A stretch of 64,000 bases of DNA from an uncultured Collinsella sp. (GTDB taxonomy: Bacteria > Actinomycetota > Coriobacteriia > Coriobacteriales > Coriobacteriaceae). Both the position numbers and the translations under genes were made by a program. The notes under the pieces were generated by a model, which was given only the letters and a program-made list of their open reading frames with translations, ran no database searches and was not told the origin of the DNA. The stretch lies in NCBI GenBank assembly GCA_934667065.1, contig CAKULD010000006.1, positions 62,001 through 126,000 of the forward strand. The letters are read 5' to 3'. Position 1 is the stretch's first letter. Each line of letters opens with the position of its first letter. Positions 33,888-42,799 of this stretch are shown piece by piece.

Positions 33888-34751
33888 ATGCCCATGATCA
33901 AGATGTTTGCGAGTGACCTAGACGGAACGCTGTTGAACGCCCTGCACGAGGCCGACGGAACCATCCGCCGCGCCATTCGCGAGTTGACCGAGGCCGGGCT
34001 GCACGTGGTCCCCGCAACGGGCCGCTCGACGCTGCCGATCGGTGAACATGGCTTTACAGGTTTGGCGCTCGATGCCTGTTGCTCCAACGGATCCATCGTT
34101 CGTGACAGCCACGGCGAGGTGCTCAAGACCTGGACCATCGATCCTCAGATTACCGAGGAGCTGCTCAAGGCGTTTCCGGACATCTGCTTTGATTGCTCCA
34201 CGCCCGACGGCATGTTTTCGAGCGGTTCGTTTGAGATGCATCAGGCGGGCTTTAAGAAGGACAGCCCCATCAAGCGCATTGTGATGCGCGGCATGCGCGC
34301 CCGTGGCGGTTATCACGAGGAGCAGTATTTTGACCAGTCGATCGGAGACATCTTGCGTCATGACGTGTGCAAGATTAACTGCCGCGTGACCTCGCCCGAG
34401 CTGGAGCGCGACCTTAAGGCGTATCTTGCCGAGCGCTCGGGCCGCGTGGTCAACGCGCCGTTTGACCCGGTAATGTTCGAGATCACCGACGCGGCGTGCA
34501 ACAAGGGCGAGAGCGTAGCGTGGCTGGCGAACTACTACGGTATCGCCGAGGACGAGGTCGCGGTCTACGGCGACGGCGGCAACGACATCGCCATGCTCAA
34601 GCGTTTCCGTCACAGCTATGCCACCAAGAATGGTAGCGATGCGGCTAAGGCTGCTGCGGGCGCGACTATTGGCAGCTGCATGGCCCACGCCGTTCCCAAG
34701 CACATGCTCACCACCATGCGCAAGCAGAATTCCCGCACCGTAATCGAATAA
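33888..34751 (+). CDS. Cof-type HAD phosphatase
   Basis: 287 residues. MFASDLDGTLL is the HAD motif I, VPATGRS motif II, and VYGDGGNDIAML motif IV with a C2-type cap between. Members dephosphorylate sugar phosphates or other small phosphates with Mg2+. The ATG at 33888 is four bases after AAGGAG; one at 33894 is ten bases away and also possible. A GGGACAG hairpin follows the stop directly. Confidence 0.9.
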   Translation: MPMIKMFASDLDGTLLNALHEADGTIRRAIRELTEAGLHVVPATGRSTLPIGEHGFTGLALDACCSNGSIVRDSHGEVLKTWTIDPQITEELLKAFPDICFDCSTPDGMFSSGSFEMHQAGFKKDSPIKRIVMRGMRARGGYHEEQYFDQSIGDILRHDVCKINCRVTSPELERDLKAYLAERSGRVVNAPFDPVMFEITDAACNKGESVAWLANYYGIAEDEVAVYGDGGNDIAMLKRFRHSYATKNGSDAAKAAAGATIGSCMAHAVPKHMLTTMRKQNSRTVIE

Positions 34752-34780
34752 TGCGACAAAGGGACAGTCCCTTTGTCGCA
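34752..34780. repeat. GGGACAG-core hairpin, copy D
   Basis: TGCGACAAAGGGAC and GTCCCTTTGTCGCA pair perfectly (14 bp) around a single A, beginning at the base after the HAD stop codon. The GGGACAG core is kept but here forms part of the stem. Confidence 0.88.
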
Positions 34781-34806
34781 TCTCAAATATTGCCTTTACG
34801 TGTTGA

Positions 34807-34821
34807 TGCACACGGTGTGCA
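34807..34821 (+). promoter_or_regulatory. Candidate operator of the TetR/activase operon
   Basis: TGCACACGGTGTGCA is a perfect 7-bp dyad about one base. TTTACG (34795) and TGCAAT (34818) at 17 bp could be the promoter it overlaps. A second shorter dyad TGTGC/GCACA follows (34835-34850). Autoregulation by the TetR protein is inferred. Confidence 0.5.
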
Positions 34822-34872
34822 ATAATACTCGCACTGTGCAATAGCGCACAGGATGAGTAACAAGGAGGACGC

Positions 34873-35583
34873 TTGTCCCAGCTCGAGAAATGCGACCGCC
34901 GGTCTCTTCGCTCGCAGCGTGCCCTTCGCCAGGCACTTGCCAGCGAACTTGCCGAAAGCGGCGATCTTTCGCGCGTTAATGTCGCGTCGCTTACCGAGCG
35001 TGCCGGCCTCACGCGCCGCACGTTCTATTCGCACTATCGCGATATCCCTGACTTTATCAATCAAATCGAGGACGATCTGCTGGTCGAGATCCGCGAGCGC
35101 GTTGAGTTCATCACCGCAGCTCAACTGCCCGATCTTTACCGCAATATCGACGAGCTCGAGCCGGCGCCCGGCTCGGTTGAGTTGCTGCGCTATCTCGCTG
35201 CCAACCGTGACCTCATCGGTTCGCTGCTGGGGCCGGGAGGCGACCAAGCCTTCATTAAAAAGATCATCGACACCGCGCGCGAAGCCGTAACTCCGCGTGC
35301 ACAAACAGGCATTTTGGGTCTGGCCCTGGGTACATTCTTTGACTACTACGTCACCTACGTCGTAAGCGCCGAAGTCGGCCTGCTCCAACGCTGGTTTGAG
35401 CGCGGCCTTGCCGAATCACCCGAGACCATGGCGCGCATCATGACGGTCATCGCCTTTGTGCGCCCTGGCGACCTGTATGGCCAACCCATCGATATCAACG
35501 TGCCGGAATACGGCATGAAGCTATTGAATTTGCAGCTCGAGGACGCGGTCGACACCGCCGCGCCCGCCGAGTCCAACAACTAA
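34873..35583 (+). CDS. TetR-family regulator upstream of the dehydratase activase
   Basis: 236 residues from a TTG start with AAGGAGG at good distance. The HTH region SRVNVASLTERAGLTRRTFYSHYRDI (about 33-58) is TetR/AcrR type. The C-terminal part resembles the TetR_C domain of DhaS-like proteins. The activase gene starts 11 bases after its stop, so it is the local regulator of that gene. Confidence 0.83.
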   Translation: MSQLEKCDRRSLRSQRALRQALASELAESGDLSRVNVASLTERAGLTRRTFYSHYRDIPDFINQIEDDLLVEIRERVEFITAAQLPDLYRNIDELEPAPGSVELLRYLAANRDLIGSLLGPGGDQAFIKKIIDTAREAVTPRAQTGILGLALGTFFDYYVTYVVSAEVGLLQRWFERGLAESPETMARIMTVIAFVRPGDLYGQPIDINVPEYGMKLLNLQLEDAVDTAAPAESNN

Positions 35584-35594
35584 GAGGAGAGACA

Positions 35595-38500
35595 ATGAGC
35601 AAACTCGTCGAAGGCATTAAAGACCGTATGGTCGCTGCCGCACGCGAGGCCGTGCCCGCCGTGGCGGACGCTGCGCAGAAGGCCGCGACCGCGGCGGCCG
35701 AGAGGGTTGCCGGGGCGGTCGCCGAGGCCAAGAGTGCGACAGGGGAGACGCTCGCCGCCGATGCAGCCACGTCCGGCGTTGCCGAGCCCGTAGCCGCCAC
35801 CACCGCCCAGACCCCCGAAGGCGCGATCTTCAACCCCGAGAACGCCCGCGGCAACCTGCACCTGGGCATCGACGTGGGCTCCACCACCGTCAAGCTCGCC
35901 GTGCTCAACGACGACAACCAGATCGTCTACGCCAAGTATCAGCGTCACCACACCGACGTTCGCGCCTGCGCCCGCGACCTGTTCGAGGGTGCCGCGACCG
36001 TGCTGCCGACGGCCCAGATGACCTGCGCCATCACCGGCTCGGGCGGCCTGCTGCTGTCCCAGTGGCTCGACCTAGAGTTTGTCCAGGAGGTCATCGCCAG
36101 CAAGCGCGCCGTCGAGACCCTTATCCCTGCCACCGACGTCGCCATCGAGCTGGGCGGCGAGGACGCCAAGATCATCTACTTCGATAACGGCATCGAGCAG
36201 CGCATGAACGGCACCTGCGCCGGCGGCACGGGCGCGTTCATCGACCAGATGGCCACTCTGCTGCACACCGACGCAAGCGGCCTCAACGAGCTCGCGGCCA
36301 ACGCCACCACCATCTATCCCATCGCCAGCCGCTGCGGCGTCTTTGCCAAGACCGACGTGCAGCCGCTGCTCAACGAGGGCGCCCGCCCCGAGGACGTGGC
36401 CGCCTCCATCTTCCAGGCCGTCGTGACCCAGACCATCTCGGGCCTGGCGTGCGGCCGTCCCATCCGCGGCAACGTCGCCTTCCTGGGTGGCCCGCTGCAG
36501 TACCTCTCCGAGCTGCGTCACCGCTTCTATCTCACGCTCAACCTGGACGAGGAGCACCGCATCGTGCCCCAAAACGCTCACCTGTTTGTGGCGAGCGGCG
36601 CCGCCATGGCGCACGAGTCCAATAAGCTCAGCACGTTCCCGCGGCTCATCGAGGCCATCGATGCCCTGGGCGACACGCAGGGTGCCGAGGTCGAGCGCCT
36701 GGATCCGCTCTTTGCCACCGACGAGGACTATGCCGAGTTCAAGGGTCGCCACGACACCGAGGTCGTTCCCAAGGGCAAGCTCGACGGCTACACCGGCCGC
36801 GTGTTCATTGGCATCGATGCCGGCTCCACCACCATGAAGGCCGCGCTCGTGGGCGAGGACGGTCAGCTGCTGCACACCTGGTACGGCAACAACAACGGCG
36901 ATATCCTGGGTACGGCCAAGGTCATCATGGCCGATTTCTACAACCACATTCCCGCCGACTGCACCATCGGCCACGTGACCACCACGGGCTACGGCGAGGC
37001 GCTGCTCATCGAGGCCCTCAAGGCCGACTCCGGCGAGATCGAGACCGTCGCGCACCTGCGTGGCGCCAAGGCGTTCCTGCCGGGCGTTGAGTTCATTCTG
37101 GACATCGGCGGTCAGGACATGAAGTGCCTGCGCGTCAAGGACGGCGTGATCGAGCACATCATGCTCAACGAGGCCTGCTCGTCGGGCTGCGGCAGCTTTA
37201 TCGAGAGCTTCGCCGTGTCCATGAACATGGACGTGCGTGCGTTCGCCGATGCCGCCATCCACGCCAAGGCTCCGGTCGATCTGGGCAGCCGCTGCACGGT
37301 CTTTATGAACTCGCGCGTTAAGCAGGCGCAAAAGGAAGGCGCCACGGTGGGCGACATCGCGGCCGGCCTGTCCTACTCCGTCATCAAAAATGCCCTGTTC
37401 AAGGTCATTAAGCTGCGCGACCCCAAGGAGATCGGCAGCCAGGTGATCGTCCAGGGCGGCACCTTTATGTCCGATGCCACGCTGCGCGCATTTGAGCGGC
37501 TCACCGGCGTGCACGCCGTGCGTCCCGACATCGCCGGCTGCATGGGCGCCTACGGTGCGGCCCTGCTCGCCCGCGATCGCGCCGGTGCGAACGGCACCTC
37601 GACCATCCTCTCGGCCGAGGACATCGCGCACCTTACCGTGACGCAAAAGCACGTCCGCTGCGGCCGCTGCTCCAACAACTGCCAGCTCACCGTCAACGAC
37701 TTTGGCGGCGGCAGGCGCTTTATCACCGGCAACCGCTGCGAAAAGGGTGCCGGCCACAAAAAGCAAAAGACCGAGGCTCCCAACCTCTTCAAAAAGAAAA
37801 ACGAGCTGCTCTTTAACCGCGAAGTGCTGAGCCCCGACGAGGCCCCGCGCGGCACCGTCGGCATCCCGCGCGCGCTCAACATGTACGAGAACTACCCCTT
37901 CTGGCACGCGTTCTTTACGCGCCTGGGCTTTAGCGTGCAGTTGTCCGAACAGTCGAGTAAAAAGACCTACCAGGCCGGCATCGAGTCCATGCCGTCCGAG
38001 AGCGTGTGCTACCCGGCCAAGATGAGCCACGGCCACGTGATGAACCTCATCGATCGCGACGTCGACTTTATCTGGATGCCGTGCGTGCGCTGGGAGCGCA
38101 AGGAAGACCCGACGGCCGGCAACTGCTACAACTGCCCCATCGTCATGAGCTACCCCACGGCGCTGGCGCTCAACGTTGACGAGATTCGCGAGCAAAACGT
38201 CGAGTTCCTGTACCCGTTTGTGCCCTATCACGATAAGACCGAGCTCAAGCGCCGTCTGTACCAGGTGCTCGCCGTCGACCGCGTGGCCGATTCGCAAGCT
38301 GGGCGCGGGCGCGTGCGCGGGCCCAAGATCACCCGCTCCGAGGTCGATGCCGCCGTCAATGCCGCCTACGAGGCCGACGCGCGCTTCCACGAGGACATTC
38401 AGACCATGGGCGAGGAGGCCCTTAAGTGGGTCGAGGACCACGGCGGCCACGGCATTGTGCTCGCCGGCCGTCCCTACCACAACGACCCCGAGATCAACCA

Positions 38501-40385
38501 CGCCCTGCCCGAGCTTATCTCGAGCTTTGGCTTTGCGGTCTTTACCGAGGATTCGCTCGCGCATCTGGTAAAGCCCGAGCGTCCAATCCGCGTCGTCGAT
38601 CAGTGGATGTACCACAGCCGCCTGTACGCCGTCGCGCGCTTCGTGACGATGCGCAACGACCTGGACCTGATCCAGCTCAACTCTTTCGGCTGCGGCCTGG
38701 ACGCCCTGACCACCGACCAGGTACAGGAGATCCTGGAGGCCAGCGGCAAGATCTACACCGTGCTCAAGATCGACGAGGTATCCAACCTGGGTGCCGCGCG
38801 CATCCGCATCCGCTCGCTCATGGCGGCGCTCAAGGATCAGGAGGCCGAGCGCCTGGCCGAGGCCACGGCCGCGGGCGAGGCCTACGAGCGGGGCGACGCC
38901 GCGCCGGTGGCGCCCTCCACGGATGCCCCCGCGTTCGCGAGCCGCAAGTATACGTTTGAGGCTCAGCGCGAGAGCGCTTCGACCGCGTGGCCCAAGGTGC
39001 CCTTTACCGAGCAGATGCGCGACAAGGGCTATACCATCCTGTGCCCGCAGATGGCGCCGATTCACTTTGACCTGGTCAAAGAGGTGTTCCGCGGTGCCGG
39101 CTACAACTTGGAGCTGCTGCCCTCGACCGACCACGACGCCGTCGAGGCAGGCCTGCGCTACGTGAACAACGACATCTGCTACCCGTCGATTCTGGTGACG
39201 GGCCAGATTATGGAGGCTATCGAGAGCGGTCGCTACGACCTGTCCAAGACAGCCGTGGTCATCAGCCAGACTGGCGGCGGCTGCCGTGCCACCAACTACA
39301 TTGCGCTCATCCGCAAGGCACTGCGCGAAAGTGGCCACCCCGAGATCCCGGTGATCTCGCTTTCGGCCGTGGCGCTGGGCGAGGACAACCCCGGCTTTAA
39401 GATTACGCCGGCGCTGCTCAAGCAGGCGGTCTACGCGGTGCTCTTTGGTGACGTGATGATGCAGATGCTCTATCGCTGCCGCCCGTACGAGGCCACGCCC
39501 GGCGCCGCCAACGCGCTCTACGAGGAGTACATGGCGCGCGCCCGCAAGCTGGCGCCTAAGTTCAACAGGCATAACTACACCAAGCTCGCTCGCGAGGCCA
39601 TCCGCGCGTTCGACACCATGCCGCTTGTGGGCGAGGGTACCAAGCCGCGCGTGGGCGTGGTCGGCGAGATCTTGGTCAAGTTCCACCCCACAGCCAACAA
39701 CCACGTGGTCGATGTCATCGAGCGCGAGGGATGCGAGGCCGTGGTTCCGGGCCTGCTCGACTTCTTCCTGTACTCCATGAGCAACGCCGAGCTGCAGAAA
39801 GACGAGTTGGGAAGCTCTGCTACGTCGCGTGCGGGTATGCAGGCGCTCATTAAGCTCGTGGATTGGATGCGCACGCCGGTGGAGGAGCTGCTCGAGAAGT
39901 CCCTCCGCTTTGAGGCGCCCGAGCGCATCGGCACCATGGCCGACAAAGCCCGCACGGTGCTTTCGGTGTGCAACAACATGGGCGAGGGCTGGCTGCTCAC
40001 GGCCGAGATGCTCGACCTGATCGATCACGGCGCGCCCAACATCATCTGCACGCAGCCCTTCGCTTGCCTGCCCAACCACGTGGTGGGTAAGGCTGTGATC
40101 AAGGAGCTGCGCCGCCAGCACCCCGAGAGCAACATCGTCGCGGTGGACTACGACCCCGGTGCGTCCGAGGTCAACCAGCTCAACCGCATTAAGCTCATGA
40201 TCAGCGTTGCTAAGGAAAACATGCGCGCCGGCAAGGGCTTTAAGCTCGAGAAGGTGGCGCCGCTCGCGATGGACGAAGTCACCGGCCAGATGCGCGCCCA
40301 CGATGGCTGCGTGAGCTGCGGCTCAGTCGACGAGAGCGCCGTGGCGTCGGTCGCCGAGCGCCTGGGACGCGGCATTAAGAAGTAA
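35595..40385 (+). CDS. Giant 2-hydroxyacyl-CoA dehydratase activase-related protein
   Basis: 1596 residues. Residues 1-80 are an Ala-rich extension. Two ASKHA ATPase domains follow (LHLGIDVGSTTVKLAVL about 87; VFIGIDAGSTTMKAALVG about 402), each like HgdC/BcrAD activases that drive one electron uphill with ATP. A Cys set CGRCSNNC...CEKGAGH (about 688-718) may hold an Fe-S cluster. Then come the DUF2229 region and the CoA-activase C-terminal region (about 1000-1570), ending in CVSCGS. Separate dehydratase subunits are not in the window. AGGAGAG precedes the ATG and a strong terminator follows. Substrate unknown. Confidence 0.88.
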   Translation: MSKLVEGIKDRMVAAAREAVPAVADAAQKAATAAAERVAGAVAEAKSATGETLAADAATSGVAEPVAATTAQTPEGAIFNPENARGNLHLGIDVGSTTVKLAVLNDDNQIVYAKYQRHHTDVRACARDLFEGAATVLPTAQMTCAITGSGGLLLSQWLDLEFVQEVIASKRAVETLIPATDVAIELGGEDAKIIYFDNGIEQRMNGTCAGGTGAFIDQMATLLHTDASGLNELAANATTIYPIASRCGVFAKTDVQPLLNEGARPEDVAASIFQAVVTQTISGLACGRPIRGNVAFLGGPLQYLSELRHRFYLTLNLDEEHRIVPQNAHLFVASGAAMAHESNKLSTFPRLIEAIDALGDTQGAEVERLDPLFATDEDYAEFKGRHDTEVVPKGKLDGYTGRVFIGIDAGSTTMKAALVGEDGQLLHTWYGNNNGDILGTAKVIMADFYNHIPADCTIGHVTTTGYGEALLIEALKADSGEIETVAHLRGAKAFLPGVEFILDIGGQDMKCLRVKDGVIEHIMLNEACSSGCGSFIESFAVSMNMDVRAFADAAIHAKAPVDLGSRCTVFMNSRVKQAQKEGATVGDIAAGLSYSVIKNALFKVIKLRDPKEIGSQVIVQGGTFMSDATLRAFERLTGVHAVRPDIAGCMGAYGAALLARDRAGANGTSTILSAEDIAHLTVTQKHVRCGRCSNNCQLTVNDFGGGRRFITGNRCEKGAGHKKQKTEAPNLFKKKNELLFNREVLSPDEAPRGTVGIPRALNMYENYPFWHAFFTRLGFSVQLSEQSSKKTYQAGIESMPSESVCYPAKMSHGHVMNLIDRDVDFIWMPCVRWERKEDPTAGNCYNCPIVMSYPTALALNVDEIREQNVEFLYPFVPYHDKTELKRRLYQVLAVDRVADSQAGRGRVRGPKITRSEVDAAVNAAYEADARFHEDIQTMGEEALKWVEDHGGHGIVLAGRPYHNDPEINHALPELISSFGFAVFTEDSLAHLVKPERPIRVVDQWMYHSRLYAVARFVTMRNDLDLIQLNSFGCGLDALTTDQVQEILEASGKIYTVLKIDEVSNLGAARIRIRSLMAALKDQEAERLAEATAAGEAYERGDAAPVAPSTDAPAFASRKYTFEAQRESASTAWPKVPFTEQMRDKGYTILCPQMAPIHFDLVKEVFRGAGYNLELLPSTDHDAVEAGLRYVNNDICYPSILVTGQIMEAIESGRYDLSKTAVVISQTGGGCRATNYIALIRKALRESGHPEIPVISLSAVALGEDNPGFKITPALLKQAVYAVLFGDVMMQMLYRCRPYEATPGAANALYEEYMARARKLAPKFNRHNYTKLAREAIRAFDTMPLVGEGTKPRVGVVGEILVKFHPTANNHVVDVIEREGCEAVVPGLLDFFLYSMSNAELQKDELGSSATSRAGMQALIKLVDWMRTPVEELLEKSLRFEAPERIGTMADKARTVLSVCNNMGEGWLLTAEMLDLIDHGAPNIICTQPFACLPNHVVGKAVIKELRRQHPESNIVAVDYDPGASEVNQLNRIKLMISVAKENMRAGKGFKLEKVAPLAMDEVTGQMRAHDGCVSCGSVDESAVASVAERLGRGIKK

Positions 40386-40413
40386 CTGGCCCGCGTTGGG
40401 CTGGATATGAGAT

Positions 40414-40452
40414 AAACGGGTGGCAGCCGTGCCGGCTGCCACCCGTTTTTGT
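40414..40452 (+). terminator. Intrinsic terminator of the activase gene
   Basis: AAACGGGTGGCAGCC and GGCTGCCACCCGTTT pair perfectly (15 bp) around GTGCC, followed by TTTTGTTGG, 28 bases after the stop. Confidence 0.94.
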
Positions 40453-40502
40453 TGGACATCTGTTGCATAAATATGCTTGCTGCTGCCTTCAGTGGACTCG
40501 GA

Positions 40503-40632
40503 TTTCGGAAGTGTGGGGAAAAACTCGAAACCTCCGAGCGCACCGCTCTTTCGTGCTCTTGTGACCTGCGGTTTTGTCGTCAAAAAAGCCGGTCTGGTCG
40601 GCGAAACTCGATTTTTCCCCGCACTTCCGAAA
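40503..40632. repeat. Long inverted repeat with 81-base loop
   Basis: TTTCGGAAGTGTGGGGAAAA (arm to 40527) pairs with the arm at 40609-40632, with one gap and one transition. The loop contains short GC dyads. Together with the terminator at 40414 this explains most of the 416-base gap 40386-40801; the remaining 170 bases hold only the leader of the next gene. No gene is seen. Confidence 0.75.
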
Positions 40633-40801
40633 ACAGGGGTCTCGTGGCACTAAAAATGACCAGTATTTCTCCGAGATAATGAACAGATGTAGCCGTTCGC
40701 CGCGAAATACCGTCCGTTTAGGGAACCCACCTTCGCCGCGCGACCTCCTTACGGTTGAATAAATACACATCTATGGAATTACGTAAGAGAGGACTGTTCC
40801 T

Positions 40802-41761
40802 ATGAGCTACAAGACCGTTTGCGTTGCCGGCGGCGGCGTACTGGGAAGCCAGATTGCCTTCCAGGCTGCCTACTGCGGCTTTGATGTAACGATTTGGCTG
40901 CGCAGCGAGGGCAGCATCGGGCGCACCCAGCCCAAGATCGACCATGTCCGCGAGGAGTACATCGCGGCAATCGAGGGCATGGCGGACGGTACGGGCGAGT
41001 GGTGCGCCGGTATCGCCGATAGCGACCAGGCTTTCGACAAGGAGGCGGCGCTTGCTGCCGTTGAGCGTGCCTATTCCACGCTTAAACTGGAGCTCGATCT
41101 TGCCAAGGCCGTGGCCGATGCCGATCTGGTCATCGAATCCATGGCCGAGGACACTCAGGCCAAGATTGACTTCTACAAAAAGCTCGCCCCAGTCCTGCCG
41201 CAAAAGACCGTCATCGTGACCAACTCCTCCACGCTGCTGCCGAGCACCTTTGCCAAGTACACCGGCCGTCCCGAGAAGTACCTGTCGCTGCATTTTGCCA
41301 ACTCCATCTGGAAGAACAACATGACCGAGGTCATGGCCCAGGACCAGACTGACAAGCGCTACTTTGATGAGCTGGTCGACTTTGCCAACGACATCCGCAT
41401 GCTGGCCCTGCCCGTCAACAAGGAAAAGAACGGCTACCTGCTTAACTCCATGCTGGTGCCGTGGCTGCTCTCGGGTCTGGACCTGTATGTCTCGGGTGTG
41501 AGCGACCCCAAGAGCATCGACCTTGCATGGACGCGCGGCACCGGCGCCCCCAAGGGGCCGTTCCGCGTGTTTGACACCGTGGGCATTCAGACGGCCTACA
41601 ATATCGTCATGCAGTATCAGAAGGTCCCGGGTCTGGTGAGCCCACTGCTCAAAAAGATGATGATGCCCTACAACTTTAAGGCCATGGCGTCCGTCCTCAA
41701 GAAGATGCTCGACGAGGGCAAGCTGGGCGAAAGCTCGGGCGAGGGCTTCTTCAAGTACTAA
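40802..41761 (+). CDS. 3-hydroxyacyl-CoA dehydrogenase
   Basis: 319 residues. VCVAGGGVLGSQIAFQAA is the NAD Rossmann motif, TNSSTLLPS and LHFANSIWKNNMTEVM give the Ser, His and Glu of the family, and NGYLLNSML the Asn. The C-terminal 3HCDH domain ends GEGFFKY. It oxidises or reduces 3-hydroxyacyl-CoA, for instance in butyrate or fatty acid handling. AGAGAGG precedes the ATG. It is probably monocistronic; nearness to the activase may reflect shared CoA-ester chemistry. Confidence 0.9.
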   Translation: MSYKTVCVAGGGVLGSQIAFQAAYCGFDVTIWLRSEGSIGRTQPKIDHVREEYIAAIEGMADGTGEWCAGIADSDQAFDKEAALAAVERAYSTLKLELDLAKAVADADLVIESMAEDTQAKIDFYKKLAPVLPQKTVIVTNSSTLLPSTFAKYTGRPEKYLSLHFANSIWKNNMTEVMAQDQTDKRYFDELVDFANDIRMLALPVNKEKNGYLLNSMLVPWLLSGLDLYVSGVSDPKSIDLAWTRGTGAPKGPFRVFDTVGIQTAYNIVMQYQKVPGLVSPLLKKMMMPYNFKAMASVLKKMLDEGKLGESSGEGFFKY

Positions 41762-41774
41762 AAATGACCCTTTG

Positions 41775-41848
41775 GGGACGGAGGAAAACGGATCACCTGC
41801 GACCCGAAAGGCGCCCCTGATCCCCTAGGGACGGAGGAAAACGGATCA
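41775..41848. repeat. Direct repeat pair, GGGACGGAGG type
   Basis: A 21-base sequence beginning GGGACGGAGGAAAACGG and ending ATCA occurs at 41775-41795 and again at 41828-41848. Both lie in the 142-base gap between the dehydrogenase and the acetyltransferase gene. A loosely similar string (AGGGACGGGGCTC) lies on the reverse strand near 49303. Confidence 0.8.
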
Positions 41849-41903
41849 TTTTCGACCCCGAATAGTGAGAAGATGGGAAAGAGATAAATAGAAAGGAACG
41901 AGC

Positions 41904-42716
41904 ATGGACCGGAAAATCGTTCTTAAGCAGGACGTCCTCGACGCGCTTGCCGCCGTCGGCATGGGTTCGGGCCAGACGGTCATGGTCCATTGCTCGCTCA
42001 GCTCGCTCGGCTTTGTGTGCGGCGGCGCGCAGCCGGTAATCGAGGCGCTGCTCCAGACAGTGGGCGAGACCGGCACCATCATGATGCCGACCCAGTCGTG
42101 GAAAAACCTGGACCCGGCAAGCGGCGTCCATTGGCAAGAGCCCCAAGAGTGGTGGCAGCTGATTCGCGATAACTGGCCGGCCTATGACAAGCGAATCACG
42201 CCCACCAATACGATGGGCGCGGTGGCCGAGATGTTTCGCACGTGGCCGGGTACGCTCCGGAGCGATCACCCGGCGCGTTCGGTGGCGGCAAACGGCCCAT
42301 ATGCCCAGTTCCTAACGGAGAACCACGACCTGAGCAATATCTTTGGCGACAGATCGCCCATTGCGCGCCTGTACGATTTGGACGGCTATGTGCTGCTTGT
42401 GGGCGTGGGCTACGACAAGAATACATCCCTGCATTTGGCGGATGCCCGTGCGCAATATCCTGGCAAGCACGATTGCGTGGAGCACAGCGCGATCATGGAA
42501 AACGGTCAGCGCGTGTGGAAGGAATACCGCACGCTCTATGTCGACGGCGAGGATTTCGACGAGATTGGCGCTGCCTTCGAGCAGGAGTGCGAGGTCCACA
42601 CCGCGCCCCTCGGCAACGGGACAATCCGCTTTATGCGCCAGCGCGAGCTCGTCGACTTTGCCGTGGAATGGATTGAGCACCATCGCGGCCGCAGCTCCGT
42701 ACCGTCGCGAGCCTAA
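41904..42716 (+). CDS. AAC(3)-family N-acetyltransferase
   Basis: 270 residues with AAAGGAACG upstream. MVHCSLSSLGFVCGGAQPVIEALLQTVGETGTIMMPTQ and VGYDKNTSLHLAD are the fold markers of the aminoglycoside 3-N-acetyltransferase (antibiotic_NAT) family. Many chromosomal members of gut bacteria have no proven drug role, so resistance should not be assumed. It would use acetyl-CoA in the cytoplasm. Neighbouring genes give no hint of substrate. Confidence 0.85.
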   Translation: MDRKIVLKQDVLDALAAVGMGSGQTVMVHCSLSSLGFVCGGAQPVIEALLQTVGETGTIMMPTQSWKNLDPASGVHWQEPQEWWQLIRDNWPAYDKRITPTNTMGAVAEMFRTWPGTLRSDHPARSVAANGPYAQFLTENHDLSNIFGDRSPIARLYDLDGYVLLVGVGYDKNTSLHLADARAQYPGKHDCVEHSAIMENGQRVWKEYRTLYVDGEDFDEIGAAFEQECEVHTAPLGNGTIRFMRQRELVDFAVEWIEHHRGRSSVPSRA

Positions 42717-42799
42717 GCTTGCATTAAGGGGCGTTTGTTAAGCTGCGAGCCATATTGGACAAAGCTGGGCAAGCGCCCTGACATATGAAGGAAGCAAAG

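Noticed and set aside
36072..40301. 1409-residue open frame on the reverse strand
   Set aside because: It is an antisense shadow of the dehydratase activase, caused by high-GC third positions; the protein text has no family motifs.
41904..42716. Aminoglycoside resistance gene
   Set aside because: Family membership alone does not show resistance; no mobile or resistance context is present.
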